A DNA stretch of 64,000 nt. Origin: an uncultured Victivallis sp. (GTDB taxonomy: Bacteria > Verrucomicrobiota > Lentisphaeria > Victivallales > Victivallaceae). Position numbers and translations under genes: made by a program. Under the pieces are notes generated by a model that searched no databases, had not been told where the DNA came from, and saw only the letters and a list, made by a program, of their open reading frames with translations. Positions 45,001 to 55,266 of the stretch are shown one piece after another (position 1 is the first letter of the stretch; each line of letters starts with the position of its first letter). The stretch spans positions 1 through 64,000 of the forward strand of contig NZ_CALXSK010000005.1 of NCBI RefSeq assembly GCF_944391105.1, read 5' to 3'.

Positions 45001-45518
45001 TGCGGCGGCGGTTCCGGTTTCCGGAACTTGATTTCCCGGATCTCCTGACTGGTTATCCGTTTGTCGGGAAAATCTCCGCGGTGGGTGACGATCGCCACCT
45101 CCCGAACCGGCGGACGGAATACCCCGTCGTTACGTCCGCCCCAGTGGTGTTCCGGAGAGCCGGATGCCCGGATCGAGCTCGTTTCCCAGGTGTTATCTCC
45201 CTTCAGCGGCAGAAAGTGCTGATGGGTCTGCCCGTCCGAATCGGTGAACCGGACGGCGATCTGATCGGCTTTCCCGCGGGTGGAGAACGTGACCAGCAGC
45301 AGATTCTCCGGCTTCTCGAAGCGATGGATCATCGCGACATAGCTGCCGCCATGCGTGAAATCCCCCTGAAGTTGATAACTTTCATCGGGTTGTTTGAGCA
45401 GCTTTCCGGTCGCCCCCTTGAACTCCGGTCCGTTGGAGAATCTCCAGGAACCGGCCGCCGCCGCGAGCGGCAGCAGGAATCCGAACAGAAAGATTCGTTT
45501 CAAAATCAGGTTCCGCAT
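42003..45518 (-). CDS. Secreted clan-A glycoside hydrolase (GH39-like) with CBM9-like end
   Basis: The 1171-residue protein has a signal peptide ([21 protein letters not shown]) and two tandem lectin-like domains, marked by NGPEFKGATG / NGPEFPGATG and SPEHHWGGRNDGV / SPEHHWGGSNDGI (about 24-165 and 186-330). The TIM barrel has VWNEPDLGFGSY (acid/base Glu565) and IPIWITECGTPW (nucleophile Glu667), a GH39-like or general clan-A pattern. The C-terminal ~190 residues resemble a CBM9-type domain (AFYDAEKLQIQVLVTDKSF). The start is set by the TGATG overlap with the pseudopilin stop. Substrate unknown; it would act outside the cytoplasm. Confidence 0.73.
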   Translation of the reverse strand: MRNLILKRIFLFGFLLPLAAAAGSWRFSNGPEFKGATGKLLKQPDESYQLQGDFTHGGSYVAMIHRFEKPENLLLVTFSTRGKADQIAVRFTDSDGQTHQHFLPLKGDNTWETSSIRASGSPEHHWGGRNDGVFRPPVREVAIVTHRGDFPDKRITSQEIREIKFRKPEPPPQHGYAIPLLPGEESNTWDFTNGPEFPGATGSCELVGLDTLRLNGDFTKGGSYVAVWHHFQTPRELSAISFHVKTASKGIDLRFQDSDGQIHQHYLTLSGNPEEVQEITLPVAGSPEHHWGGSNDGILRSPIRGFAFSFHSWLVDKQAVVEFSNIKLYTPNYQDAGQIRFKPVSPERLFRSTSDSSPVELQLSGKPDVPEEAFRRFFVRDYQGKVIFSGDTAKFDPERNVLKLPPMRGYVGLLEYTVPALAFQVGVFQCDVTAETPDEFFAIDTSFSWGRPLLNEAVIRSYCRILKGNGILWNRDRLSWNNIEPEEGKFLYRDNFALYRKIATEEGIKTLDTFHDAPAWSREKLDPEKFGPNPFPNHLKKTGESWVEIMRHYSGTLKALEVWNEPDLGFGSYRPAEGVSSFTKAVSFAARQAGLDTRIVGGVFAHPWPGTAFQDAYLANAMLDTCDVMSYHTYAGIEAMEPTVAGLRERELALRHPRAGIPIWITECGTPWNNSNGERAVPREDMASAAGIVGKALEFKALGVERYFAFEYKFYPEGAKNFGMMDANHTPMRSMAAYAFLARFFAGAEYAGDLKGAKTKRARVFRSGNDALVFLWQPDGKFALPAGVSGEVFAIDGHPLGRKSGAFEAYGQIAYLKLPMRKLNGKIETDTRAMKYFKLARNFADRAEPRTVAPVVFRAKLDVSDMTFNAFGYNVRNFRDARFNVELQNCSNETQTVRPALVLPAGVKILEDIPKELTLPPGGRQAIAFRVAMEPNVNRGQFRLIRIIDRNKNALPLAFSVRPWEVQEKATPKLPEGFGRDDLKLSQLLSADDWTDFSASSNWKSWQGGEIEPNISARFRAFYDAEKLQIQVLVTDKSFHQPYPAESAWNGDSLQIALQQRGSDGRPGGGWHEVTVAQTGTRGTIFRHIGSPSGLMKASKLTFVPLEKNHNLYLVDFDAKEFQLKLTPGSKIGFSLLVNSNSGKGRDGFLSWGSGIADSKSPDVFNLLVLQ

Positions 45519-46333
45519 CAGTAAATTCCCATCCAGTGAATGTAGTTGCTTTCCGTCCACGCCCACTCCGGAAGCGTCAGAGCTCCGGTGAAGGCGTAGG
45601 CGTTCGAGAAGAATTTCGAAGTGACATGACCGTCGAAGTACATGAGATTAACCTTTCCGGTGTGGCGGGCGTACGGCGCGCCCTGACCTCCGCCGGTTCG
45701 GTACGCGCAAATCGCCGGGTAGGAACAGCCGTCCGGGTTGTTCTGACCACTGCCTTCGACCGAATCCATCATGAAGAACAGCTGGGATGGACGTTTGATC
45801 ATCGTAGATTTGTTGGTTTTTTCGCAGGTTCGTCCGAGCATGAGCGGCCACTCGTAGATGTTGTGATTGATGTGTTCATTGTAACCGTAACTCGATCGCC
45901 ATGCCGCACTCCAGTCTTTCGGATTCCGCACGTTGGTCGTCACCGGGCAGCCGAACAGCTGTTTGGTCGTGGTGAAATATCCCGTATCGTAGAGCAGAAA
46001 GTGCCAGAACATGAAGCTGTAATCCTGGCAGAGCTCTTTCGACTGCGGTTTGCGCTGGACATAGAGCGGAAGAATGAAATCGTCATAGTCCCCGCTGTAC
46101 ATCTGGGCACAGATTCCGATCTGCTTGAGAGCGCTCATGCAGCTGGCCTGCTTGCCTCTTTCCCGCGCCTGATTCAAGGCGGGCAGCAGCATCGCCGCCA
46201 GAATCGCGATGATCGCAATTACTACAAGAAGTTCGATCAATGTGAAATTGCGTTTGACTGGACGCGGTGAGGAAGCGAGTGGTTTTCTGGAGACCGGCTG
46301 GTTGGGATGATTTTGAGGAATTGCAGTTCTCAT
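45518..46333 (-). CDS. Pseudopilin (locus 4)
   Basis: The 271-residue protein has a 28-residue basic leader and then [19 protein letters not shown] with Glu at +5, [11 protein letters not shown], and the box [17 protein letters not shown] (H-X9-DG). The residue before the cleavage site is Asn. GAAGGA lies about 8 nt before the ATG. It sits between the LacI gene upstream (about 155 bp gap) and the giant hydrolase, whose start overlaps its stop. Confidence 0.88.
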   Translation of the reverse strand: MRTAIPQNHPNQPVSRKPLASSPRPVKRNFTLIELLVVIAIIAILAAMLLPALNQARERGKQASCMSALKQIGICAQMYSGDYDDFILPLYVQRKPQSKELCQDYSFMFWHFLLYDTGYFTTTKQLFGCPVTTNVRNPKDWSAAWRSSYGYNEHINHNIYEWPLMLGRTCEKTNKSTMIKRPSQLFFMMDSVEGSGQNNPDGCSYPAICAYRTGGGQGAPYARHTGKVNLMYFDGHVTSKFFSNAYAFTGALTLPEWAWTESNYIHWMGIY

Positions 46334-46490
46334 GACAGTTTCCTTCTTGATTCGTAAATTCTGCCGCCGCAGCGGACCGTAATTTGTGAAGATCTTATCG
46401 TTTTCCGTCGGAGTCCTCCCGCGCTCCGGTTTCTCTGATGAAATCTGTTGAGTTGGATTGAAATACTTGAACCATATTGAATCGGGCTTG

Positions 46491-47504
46491 TCAAAGTCTG
46501 CCCGGGATCGACCGGATACCGGAAACCGGGCCGGGTGACTGCTGAACGAGAATGCCCGGAATCCCCGGATTGGCCAGCCGGTAGAGCAGCATCTCCACCG
46601 CCCTCGCGGCCATGGCGGGGAGATTCAGGTCGATCATCGTCGGACTCGGGTAAAAACTGTTCAGCAGCACCGATTTGTCACAGACCAGGATATTGCTCCC
46701 CGCGTATTTTGACAGCAAGCCGAGCGCTTCAAGCGCGCAGCAGAGCTTCACTCCGCCGAAGGCGTTGAATCCGAAAAAACCGATCCTGTCATCTCCGGAT
46801 TCAATATACTCCCGCATCCGGGAGGTGAAGTCCGGATCCTCGCGCCGGAACGAGAGTGGAGTGGCTTCGACCCCCATCGCATTCATCTGCAGGAGAAATT
46901 CCGAGATGCGCGGATGATTCGGAATCAGCACCATGTCTTCCCGCCAGATGACCACCGCACGTTTCACGTCCGCCTTTCGGAAGAAATCGCACGCGATTCT
47001 CACAACTTCACAATCGTTGGTCGTGATCCGGTCCAGTCCCGGTTTCATCGGGTCCCAGCCGAAGATCTGGGCCGCAGGGAAGTTTTCCGGAAGCTGAACC
47101 CCCTTCAGATCGTTGTAGTAGATCGCTCCGGAAAATTTCTTCAGCAGAGCGGGATTCTCCTGCAGTTCCTTCTGGTTGAGATACTCGTATTGAATTCCGT
47201 GCCCGTTGAGTCTCTCCAGAATGGTGGGCAAAATTCCGTCGCGCACAGGATCTTCTTCCCCGTCATCATAATGCAGCAAAGCCAGCAGAGCGGAGCGGCT
47301 GTTTTTCCGGTTCAGCTGCGGTTTGGGACGGCGATTGTAGGCGCGCGGCGTGAAGCCGTACTCCGCGGCTATCTTCTGGATTCTCTCCTTGACTTCCGAA
47401 GAGACCTGCGGCGAGTCGCGCAGCGCCATCGATACCGTTGCCGTAGTTACCTGAGCCTGCCGGGCAAGATCAGTCATATTTCTCAATTTCCCTGCAACGG
47501 CCAT
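46491..47504 (-). CDS. LacI-family transcriptional regulator (locus 4)
   Basis: The 337-residue protein has a LacI helix-turn-helix ([20 protein letters not shown]) and a sensor domain with [28 protein letters not shown] and a closing [16 protein letters not shown]. The ATG at 47504 is preceded by AAGGA 11 nt upstream; a TTG three codons earlier is an alternative start. It is transcribed towards the pseudopilin and giant hydrolase and probably controls them. Confidence 0.87.
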   Translation of the reverse strand: MAVAGKLRNMTDLARQAQVTTATVSMALRDSPQVSSEVKERIQKIAAEYGFTPRAYNRRPKPQLNRKNSRSALLALLHYDDGEEDPVRDGILPTILERLNGHGIQYEYLNQKELQENPALLKKFSGAIYYNDLKGVQLPENFPAAQIFGWDPMKPGLDRITTNDCEVVRIACDFFRKADVKRAVVIWREDMVLIPNHPRISEFLLQMNAMGVEATPLSFRREDPDFTSRMREYIESGDDRIGFFGFNAFGGVKLCCALEALGLLSKYAGSNILVCDKSVLLNSFYPSPTMIDLNLPAMAARAVEMLLYRLANPGIPGILVQQSPGPVSGIRSIPGRL

Positions 47505-47554
47505 TTTTTTCAAAATCCTTTTTTAAGTTTTTTTATTTTGTTTTCCTGTGATTA

Positions 47555-47583
47555 ATTATACCCATTTTCATGCTTCATGTCAA
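47555..47583 (-). promoter_or_regulatory. Promoter of the locus 4 LacI gene
   Basis: On the minus strand TTGACA (47583-47578) and TATAAT (47560-47555) are separated by exactly 17 nt, about 50 bp before the start codon. Confidence 0.8.
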
Positions 47584-47687
47584 TAGGACGAATAAAAAAA
47601 ATTTAAATATAATTTTAAGTAATTTTAAGTTGAATTGCGCTGACCGGCCGCCGGGTCGGGAGGTTTCCCGCCTGCCAGTTCCGCCGA

Positions 47688-48497
47688 TCAGGAGAATTGC
47701 CGCCGGCGAAAGTCCCGGGGGGAGAGGCCGGTCTCCCGTTTGAAGACACGGGAGAAGAAGAAGGGATTTTCCCATCCGAGGCGGTTTGCGATTTCCGCGA
47801 TGGTGAGCTTGTTCTGCAAGAGAAGTTTGCGGGCCTCCTGCATTCGGCGGTGCAGGCGGAACTCCCCGGGCGTCATGCCGGTTTCGGCCCGGAACAGCCG
47901 GAAAAAAAGCGTCCGGGACATCCCGCACATGGAGGCGAGGAGTTCGGCATCGGGTTCTTCCCTGAAATGATTTGCGAGAAACTCCACCGCACGACGGCAC
48001 CGTTCGATCGGACGCGGCAATTCGGACTCCGGCAACGGTACGCAGAACCGCATTCCCGCCGCGCAGAGGCGGGTGGTCAGAAGCTCTATTTCGATCGCGC
48101 TCTTCCGATCGGTGGCGGACAGACGTTCCTGCAATTCACGGATCGTGGCGCAGATCTCTTCGCTCTGAGGCGCTGAAATCAGCACCCGTTCCGGCCGGCA
48201 GCGATCGAAAAAATCCGTCCCGTCCGCAAACTCCACCGAGATCCCGGCCGCAAATACTCCCAATGGATCGTCCACGTTGGAAATCACATAGCGGTGAATC
48301 TGCGGTGTCAGCAGAAACAAAGTGTGCTCTTTCGCATCGACCGGATACTCGCCGCCGTTTTTGACCACAAGCGTGCCGGTTCCATGCAGAGTCATCATCC
48401 ATATCATGAGGGGCGGATGCACCCACTCCTTTTGTCGGTATGGATCGAGCTCCATATGGGAGTACCAGAAGAGTCTCGATGTGATTCCTTCGAACAT
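47688..48497 (-). CDS. AraC-family transcriptional regulator
   Basis: The 269-residue protein has an N-terminal cupin-like sensor (HPPLMIWMMTLHGTGTLVVKNGG region, residues 26-50). Two C-terminal helix-turn-helices follow: LLASMCGMSRTLFFRLFRAETG and IAEIANRLGWENPFFFSRVFKRETG, with PRDFRRR at the end. It is divergent from the glycyl radical enzyme gene across a 109-bp gap and is the natural candidate to control it in response to its substrate. Confidence 0.9.
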   Translation of the reverse strand: MFEGITSRLFWYSHMELDPYRQKEWVHPPLMIWMMTLHGTGTLVVKNGGEYPVDAKEHTLFLLTPQIHRYVISNVDDPLGVFAAGISVEFADGTDFFDRCRPERVLISAPQSEEICATIRELQERLSATDRKSAIEIELLTTRLCAAGMRFCVPLPESELPRPIERCRRAVEFLANHFREEPDAELLASMCGMSRTLFFRLFRAETGMTPGEFRLHRRMQEARKLLLQNKLTIAEIANRLGWENPFFFSRVFKRETGLSPRDFRRRQFS

Positions 48498-48606
48498 TGT
48501 GTACGATCCGATATGTTTTCCGTACGTTCTTATCAGGTGAAAATCCGGAATTCTGGTATACTATACAATAGAAATTTTTTTTTGCAATCCGGAACAGGAG
48601 GACAAA

Positions 48607-50787
48607 ATGGAAACTCTCCATGGCACATTTGAACGGATTCGTCCGAAGCTGGAACGGCAGTATCTGGAGGTCGAATTTGATCCGGCGACCGGCGTGGACG
48701 GCGCGGAGTTGACGCGGCTCTCGGATGCGTATGTGAACGCTCATCCGGATGAGCCGGTCATCCGCACGCGGGCGGCGCTGCTCGAACTGGTTCTGACCAG
48801 GGGAAGGATCGGCATCGATCCGGATGACTGGTTCGCGGATCATCTTGCAACGGGTGATGGAATCCGGCATTTTCTCAGCCGGCGGATGGATGAGGTGCAG
48901 AAATCGTTTCCTGAATCAGAAGAGCACCAGCGAAGTGACGGCGCGCGTTCCGGCTGTTTCGACTGCTGGCTTGACCTGAGCCACACCACGCCGGACTGGA
49001 AGAGCATCCTTTCGCTCGGGGTCTGCGGGTTGCGCGACCGCGCGCTCGCGGCGGAGAAGAGCGCGAAGTCTCCGGAAACGCTGGAATTTTTCCGTGCGGT
49101 CTCCCGCGTGTTCGAGGCGATGAGAATCTATCTTCTCCGTCTTGCCGAACTTGCGGAAAAGAAGGGGGCGATCCGGGTCGCCCCCGTGCTGCGGGCGCTT
49201 TCGGAGCGTCCGCCCGAGTCGTTCCACGAGGCGCTTCAGCTCGCGTATCTCTACCATGAAGTGCAGGAGATCGAGGGGGAGCTTGTGCGTTCGATGGGGT
49301 GTTTCGACCGGCTGTACATCGATTTCTACCGGCGGGATATCGAGAAGGGCGTGCTGACGCGCGATCAGGCGAAAGAGCTTTTGAAGTTCTTCTGGATCAA
49401 GTTCTACGCCCGGACGCAGGGGTTGCAGGCCGGTAAGAATTTCTGTTTCGGCGGCCTGCTTCCGGACGGTTCCGACGCGGTCAACGAGCTGACTGTTCTC
49501 GCTTATGAGACCTACCGCGAGATGCGCGTGGTCGATCCGAAGCTCACGATGCGGGTTCACTCCGCTTCGCCGGAGGCGATGCTGCTTCAGGTCGCCGAAT
49601 GCCTGAAATCCGGACTCACCGCGACGGTGTTCATGAATGACGATGTGCTCTTTCCGCTTTTTCTGAAACGCGGAAAGTCGCCGGAGGATGTCTATGACTA
49701 CGTCGCGATCGGCTGTTACGAACCTGCGATCATGGGACGAGAGATGTGCTGTTCGATGACGATCATCTTCAATCTCGTCAAGCCGCTGGAGCTTCTGCTG
49801 CACGGCGGCGAGGATCCGGCGACGGGTATCCGCCTTTTCGATGTGCCGGAACGGGAATTCCACAGCTTTGAATCATTTTTCAACGCCTATCTCTCGGTGC
49901 TGAAAAAGCTGCTGATGCGGGCGATGCACATCGAACGGCTGCGCACCGCGACCTGGAGCCGGGTCAATCCGTCTCCGCTGCTCTCCGGCACGATGCCCGC
50001 GTGCATCGCCTCCGGACGCGATGTCTCCGAGGCGGGGACGAAGTACAATCAGTCCGGCGTGATGTGTGCCGCGATCGGCAGCGTCGCGGATTCGCTTTTT
50101 GCGGTGAAGAAGCTCGTGTTCGAGGAGAAACGCTGTTCGCTCGGGGAGCTTGCGGAAATCCTCCGCTCCGACTGGGCCGGCCACGAGGAGTTGCGTTTGT
50201 ACGCGAGAACCCGTCTGCCGAAATGGGGAAACAACTGCACGGAACTCGATGAGTTTGCGCGCATCGTCACCGGGTTTGCCGCCGATCTCATCAACCATGA
50301 GCCGAACGGCAAAGGGGGGAGCTTTCAGATGGGGTTGTGGTCGATCGATCACAACCGGTCGTTCGGCCGGATGACCGGGGCGCTTCCGGACGGCAGGCGG
50401 GCAGGAGAGGAGCTCTCGAAGAATGTCGGCAGTTCCGCAGGCATGGACCGTCGCGGCGTGACGGCACTCATCAACTCCGCGGGGAAACTCGATCACACCT
50501 CGTTCCCGGATGGTTCCGTGCTCGACATCACGCTGCATCCGAGTGCGGTTTCCGGTGAGGACGGCGCGAAGCTGATCGTCGACCTTGTGCGCACTTATTT
50601 TGAGAAGGGGGGGCAGTCGATCCAGTTCAACATCTTCGATGCCGAGACTTTGCGGAAGGCGCGGCAGGAACCGGAGAAATATGCGAATCTGCAGGTTCGC
50701 GTCTGCGGCTGGAACGCGCGGTTCATCGATCTTTCGCCCGAGGCGCAGGAGTCGTTCATCGCGGCAGCAGGGGGAGAGGATCGATGA
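48607..50787 (+). CDS. Glycyl radical enzyme of unassigned substrate (GCxE type)
   Basis: This 726-residue protein has the pyruvate-formate-lyase fold signatures. The catalytic thiyl Cys370 lies in AIGCYEPAI with the acid/base Glu372, the C-x-E pattern of dehydratase or lyase members such as glycerol dehydratase and choline lyase, unlike the CC pair of true formate acetyltransferase. The radical Gly701 lies in RVCGWNARF, a variant of the usual RVxGYSA. It is somewhat shorter than characterised members. GGAGG precedes the ATG. Its activase is encoded next, overlapping by ATGA, and an AraC gene is divergent. No microcompartment genes are nearby. The reaction cannot be named; anaerobic operation is implied. 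Confidence 0.88.
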   Translation: METLHGTFERIRPKLERQYLEVEFDPATGVDGAELTRLSDAYVNAHPDEPVIRTRAALLELVLTRGRIGIDPDDWFADHLATGDGIRHFLSRRMDEVQKSFPESEEHQRSDGARSGCFDCWLDLSHTTPDWKSILSLGVCGLRDRALAAEKSAKSPETLEFFRAVSRVFEAMRIYLLRLAELAEKKGAIRVAPVLRALSERPPESFHEALQLAYLYHEVQEIEGELVRSMGCFDRLYIDFYRRDIEKGVLTRDQAKELLKFFWIKFYARTQGLQAGKNFCFGGLLPDGSDAVNELTVLAYETYREMRVVDPKLTMRVHSASPEAMLLQVAECLKSGLTATVFMNDDVLFPLFLKRGKSPEDVYDYVAIGCYEPAIMGREMCCSMTIIFNLVKPLELLLHGGEDPATGIRLFDVPEREFHSFESFFNAYLSVLKKLLMRAMHIERLRTATWSRVNPSPLLSGTMPACIASGRDVSEAGTKYNQSGVMCAAIGSVADSLFAVKKLVFEEKRCSLGELAEILRSDWAGHEELRLYARTRLPKWGNNCTELDEFARIVTGFAADLINHEPNGKGGSFQMGLWSIDHNRSFGRMTGALPDGRRAGEELSKNVGSSAGMDRRGVTALINSAGKLDHTSFPDGSVLDITLHPSAVSGEDGAKLIVDLVRTYFEKGGQSIQFNIFDAETLRKARQEPEKYANLQVRVCGWNARFIDLSPEAQESFIAAAGGEDR

Positions 50788-51677
50788 AACTTTCCGTCCC
50801 GATTGCGGAAGTCAAGCGCATGGCGGTTCACGACGGGCCCGGTGTGCGGACCACGGTTTTTGTGAAGGGGTGTCCGCTGCACTGTCTCTGGTGTCACAAT
50901 CCGGAGTGCATTTCGGCTCGTCCCGAAATCATGTTCCGCGCCGCACGGTGCACCGGATGCCGCCGCTGTGAGGCGGTCTGTCCGAACCGGGCGCATCGGA
51001 TTGCGGAAGAGGGGCATCACATCTTCCGACGCGAGCTCTGTACGGCGTGCGGTGCATGCGCGGGGGTCTGCTTCTCCGGCGCACTCACGCTGTGCGGGAA
51101 GCCGATGACGCCGGAAACGCTGCTCGGGGAACTGCTTGAGGATGTCGATTTCTACCGGGTTTCCGGGGGAGGTGTGACGATTTCAGGCGGCGAACCGCTG
51201 CTTTATCCCGCTTTCTGCCTTGCACTCTTTCGGCTGCTCGGGCGGGAGAAGATTCACCGGGCGCTCGACACCTCTGCTGCGGTTCCGTGGGAGGCGTTCG
51301 AACGTGTTCTGCCGGAGTGTGATCTGCTGCTCATTGACTTCAAGCACCCCGATCCGGAGCGCCACCGGGCGCTGACCGGGATGGATAACCGGCAGATCCG
51401 GGAGAATCTGCGGAGGCTGCAGGCATTCGACGTTCCGATCGAGATCCGAATCCCGTTTGTTCCCGGGTACAACGATTCCCCGCGGGAACTCGAAGCTGCG
51501 GCGGAGTTCCTCGACTCGTTGCCGCGCGTGACGCGTGTGCGGGTTCTCGCCTATCACAGTTTCGCCCGCTCGAAGTACGCCGCCGTCGGACGGCGTGACA
51601 CGATGCCGCAGGTGGAATCCCCCTCCCGGGAGCGGGTCGAGGCTGTCGAGCAGATCTTCCGCGCCAATTGCGCATGA
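50784..51677 (+). CDS. Glycyl radical enzyme activase (radical SAM)
   Basis: The 297-residue enzyme has the radical SAM cluster Cys30, Cys34 and Cys37 in GCPLHCLWCHNPE, and an inserted ferredoxin-like part with CTGCRRCEAVCP and CTACGACAGVC for two more 4Fe-4S clusters. It also has GGGVTISGGEPLL for SAM binding. It abstracts hydrogen from Gly701 of the enzyme encoded just upstream. The ATG overlaps that gene's stop. Confidence 0.93.
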   Translation: MKLSVPIAEVKRMAVHDGPGVRTTVFVKGCPLHCLWCHNPECISARPEIMFRAARCTGCRRCEAVCPNRAHRIAEEGHHIFRRELCTACGACAGVCFSGALTLCGKPMTPETLLGELLEDVDFYRVSGGGVTISGGEPLLYPAFCLALFRLLGREKIHRALDTSAAVPWEAFERVLPECDLLLIDFKHPDPERHRALTGMDNRQIRENLRRLQAFDVPIEIRIPFVPGYNDSPRELEAAAEFLDSLPRVTRVRVLAYHSFARSKYAAVGRRDTMPQVESPSRERVEAVEQIFRANCA

Positions 51678-51705
51678 AGTCTCCGGCCGGCTGTATGAAC
51701 GGGCC

Positions 51706-52908
51706 TTACTGCCGGTACATGACCGGAAAGGTCATATCCTTGACCGGTTTTCCCGTCGGAGCGTCGACCGGACCGACCCGGTCGATCAGCCCCCAGCGGC
51801 GCGTGAACGGCCAGAACGCGACCCACGCCTTGCCGACGAGATTCTTCCGGGGAACCGCCCCGAAGAAGCGGCTGTCGAGACTGAAGCGCGAGTTGTCCCC
51901 CATCATGAAGTAGTGGTCCTTCGGAACGACGTACTCCTGCTGCGGCGAGGCGATGAGGTTCCCCATTCCGTTCAGGTGGCCCTGATAGCCGCCTTTGCCG
52001 CTGTAGAGTTTTTCAAAGGCCGGGGCGATTTCGTAGATCGGGCGGAACTGATCCTCGCCCGCAGGTTTCACTTCGAGCACATTGTTCACAATCCGCAGCG
52101 TGTCCCCGGGGAGCCCGACGAGACGCTTGATGTAGAAAAATCCGCTCAAATCCGAGAGTTTCTTCCCCTGGGCCGTGAGCCCGTCGGTCGTGAACACCAT
52201 CACGTCGCCGCGCTTCAGAGGCGCAAGATAGATGCTCCAGCGTTCGACAAAAAGATGATCCCCCATCGAGACGAAACCGTCCGCCAGCGTGTCCCCGGAG
52301 CGGTAGCGCCGCCCCGCTTCGAGATCGGCGTATTCAATCACCTTGCGCGCATCGCCGGGAAGCTGGTAACGCGTGTTGCCGATCGTGAACGAGGTTGTGT
52401 CCGAGAGTGTCCCGGATGTGCGGAAGGAGTTCGTGTCGAGTTCTCCCGGACTCTTCACCTGCGCCTGCGCGCGGCGGGTCGAGAAGAGCAGCCACTCCAG
52501 CGGCGCAGGCAGTTTCCCGAGCAGCGGATTGACCTTCGTCTCCCGGTCGATGTAGTGAATCCCGAACAGCGTCGGCTGCATGCTGCTGGTCGGAATCCGG
52601 AACGGCTGCAGAAACAGCGCCCGTATCCCGAACGCCACCGCTCCCACGACGAGCAGCAGATCGAGCAGCCCGCGGATCGACTGATACCGGTACGGCGGAA
52701 CCGCCCTGCGGAAGCGGGACGCGTATTCTTCGAGCCGTGCATCGACCTCTTCCGCCGGAGTCCCCTTCATTTCGAGGTGCAGCGAGTCGAGATCCTCCTT
52801 CTGCTTGTCTGAAAGCAGGTCGTCGTCATTGTGGCGGCAGAGTTTGATCTCGTTCCTGAGTTTTGCGAGGCGTTTCTTCGCCCGGTGTCGTTTCCAGAAG
52901 TTCATCAT
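51706..52908 (-). CDS. lepB: Signal peptidase I
   Basis: The 400-residue membrane protease has an N-terminal charged cytoplasmic region, one clear membrane helix (residues ~81-100), the catalytic Ser109 in IPTSSMQPTLF and the general-base Lys261 in FFYIKRLVGLPGDTL. It also has the box MMGDNSRFSLDSRFFG. It cleaves Sec signal peptides in the inner membrane. It is longer than E. coli LepB because of the N-terminal region and an insertion after the Ser motif. It follows lepA by 24 bp, the classic lepA-lepB order. Confidence 0.95.
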   Translation of the reverse strand: MMNFWKRHRAKKRLAKLRNEIKLCRHNDDDLLSDKQKEDLDSLHLEMKGTPAEEVDARLEEYASRFRRAVPPYRYQSIRGLLDLLLVVGAVAFGIRALFLQPFRIPTSSMQPTLFGIHYIDRETKVNPLLGKLPAPLEWLLFSTRRAQAQVKSPGELDTNSFRTSGTLSDTTSFTIGNTRYQLPGDARKVIEYADLEAGRRYRSGDTLADGFVSMGDHLFVERWSIYLAPLKRGDVMVFTTDGLTAQGKKLSDLSGFFYIKRLVGLPGDTLRIVNNVLEVKPAGEDQFRPIYEIAPAFEKLYSGKGGYQGHLNGMGNLIASPQQEYVVPKDHYFMMGDNSRFSLDSRFFGAVPRKNLVGKAWVAFWPFTRRWGLIDRVGPVDAPTGKPVKDMTFPVMYRQ

Positions 52909-52932
52909 GAGCCGTCGCTTTCTGCTTTCTCT

Positions 52933-54741
<1,809 letters not shown>

Positions 54742-54907
54742 ATTCCTTTGCCGTAGTGAACCGGTGAAATCCATAAATTTATCTTCTAATATAGCACTTT
54801 TTCCATTGCAAAACAACTTTTGCTTTTGCGAAAAGCGGAAAATCGTGGTATTGTAAGAACGGCGGCGGTCGGAGCATCGTCGCGGCTTTCATTCAGTGGC
54901 GGGGATT

Positions 54908-55261
54908 ATGGACAGAATTTTCATCAACGGCCTCCGGGTCAACGCGTTGATCGGCTGTTATCCGGCCGAGCGGGAACGGCGGCAGGGTATCACGCTCGAC
55001 CTTGAGCTCGGGGTCGATCTTTCTGCGGCGGCGGTGAGCGACGAGCTTTCCGACACGGTCAACTATGCCGAACTTGAGGAACGGATTCACTCGCTTGTTT
55101 CCGGGTCGCGTTTCAAGCTCATCGAGGCGCTGGCCGGCGCGGTCGGACGTCTCGCGCTCGAATATGAACGCATCCGGTTCGTCCGGGTGCGGGTCGACAA
55201 GCCCCGGGCGGCGAAATACGCCCGGTCCATCGCCGTCGAACTGGAATTTCACAAGGAGTAA
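54908..55261 (+). CDS. folB: Dihydroneopterin aldolase
   Basis: The 117-residue protein MDRIFINGLRVNALIGCYPAE matches the FolB start (GxxxxxxIGxxxxE), with SDTVNYAELEERIHSLV and the catalytic-region EALAGAVGRLAL. Its length is typical. It converts dihydroneopterin to hydroxymethyl-dihydropterin in folate synthesis. GGGGA precedes the ATG; an in-frame GTG at 54896 is less likely. It is the first of three overlapping genes with the flavin reductase-like gene and mutS. Confidence 0.9.
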   Translation: MDRIFINGLRVNALIGCYPAERERRQGITLDLELGVDLSAAAVSDELSDTVNYAELEERIHSLVSGSRFKLIEALAGAVGRLALEYERIRFVRVRVDKPRAAKYARSIAVELEFHKE

Positions 55262-55266
55262 TGATT

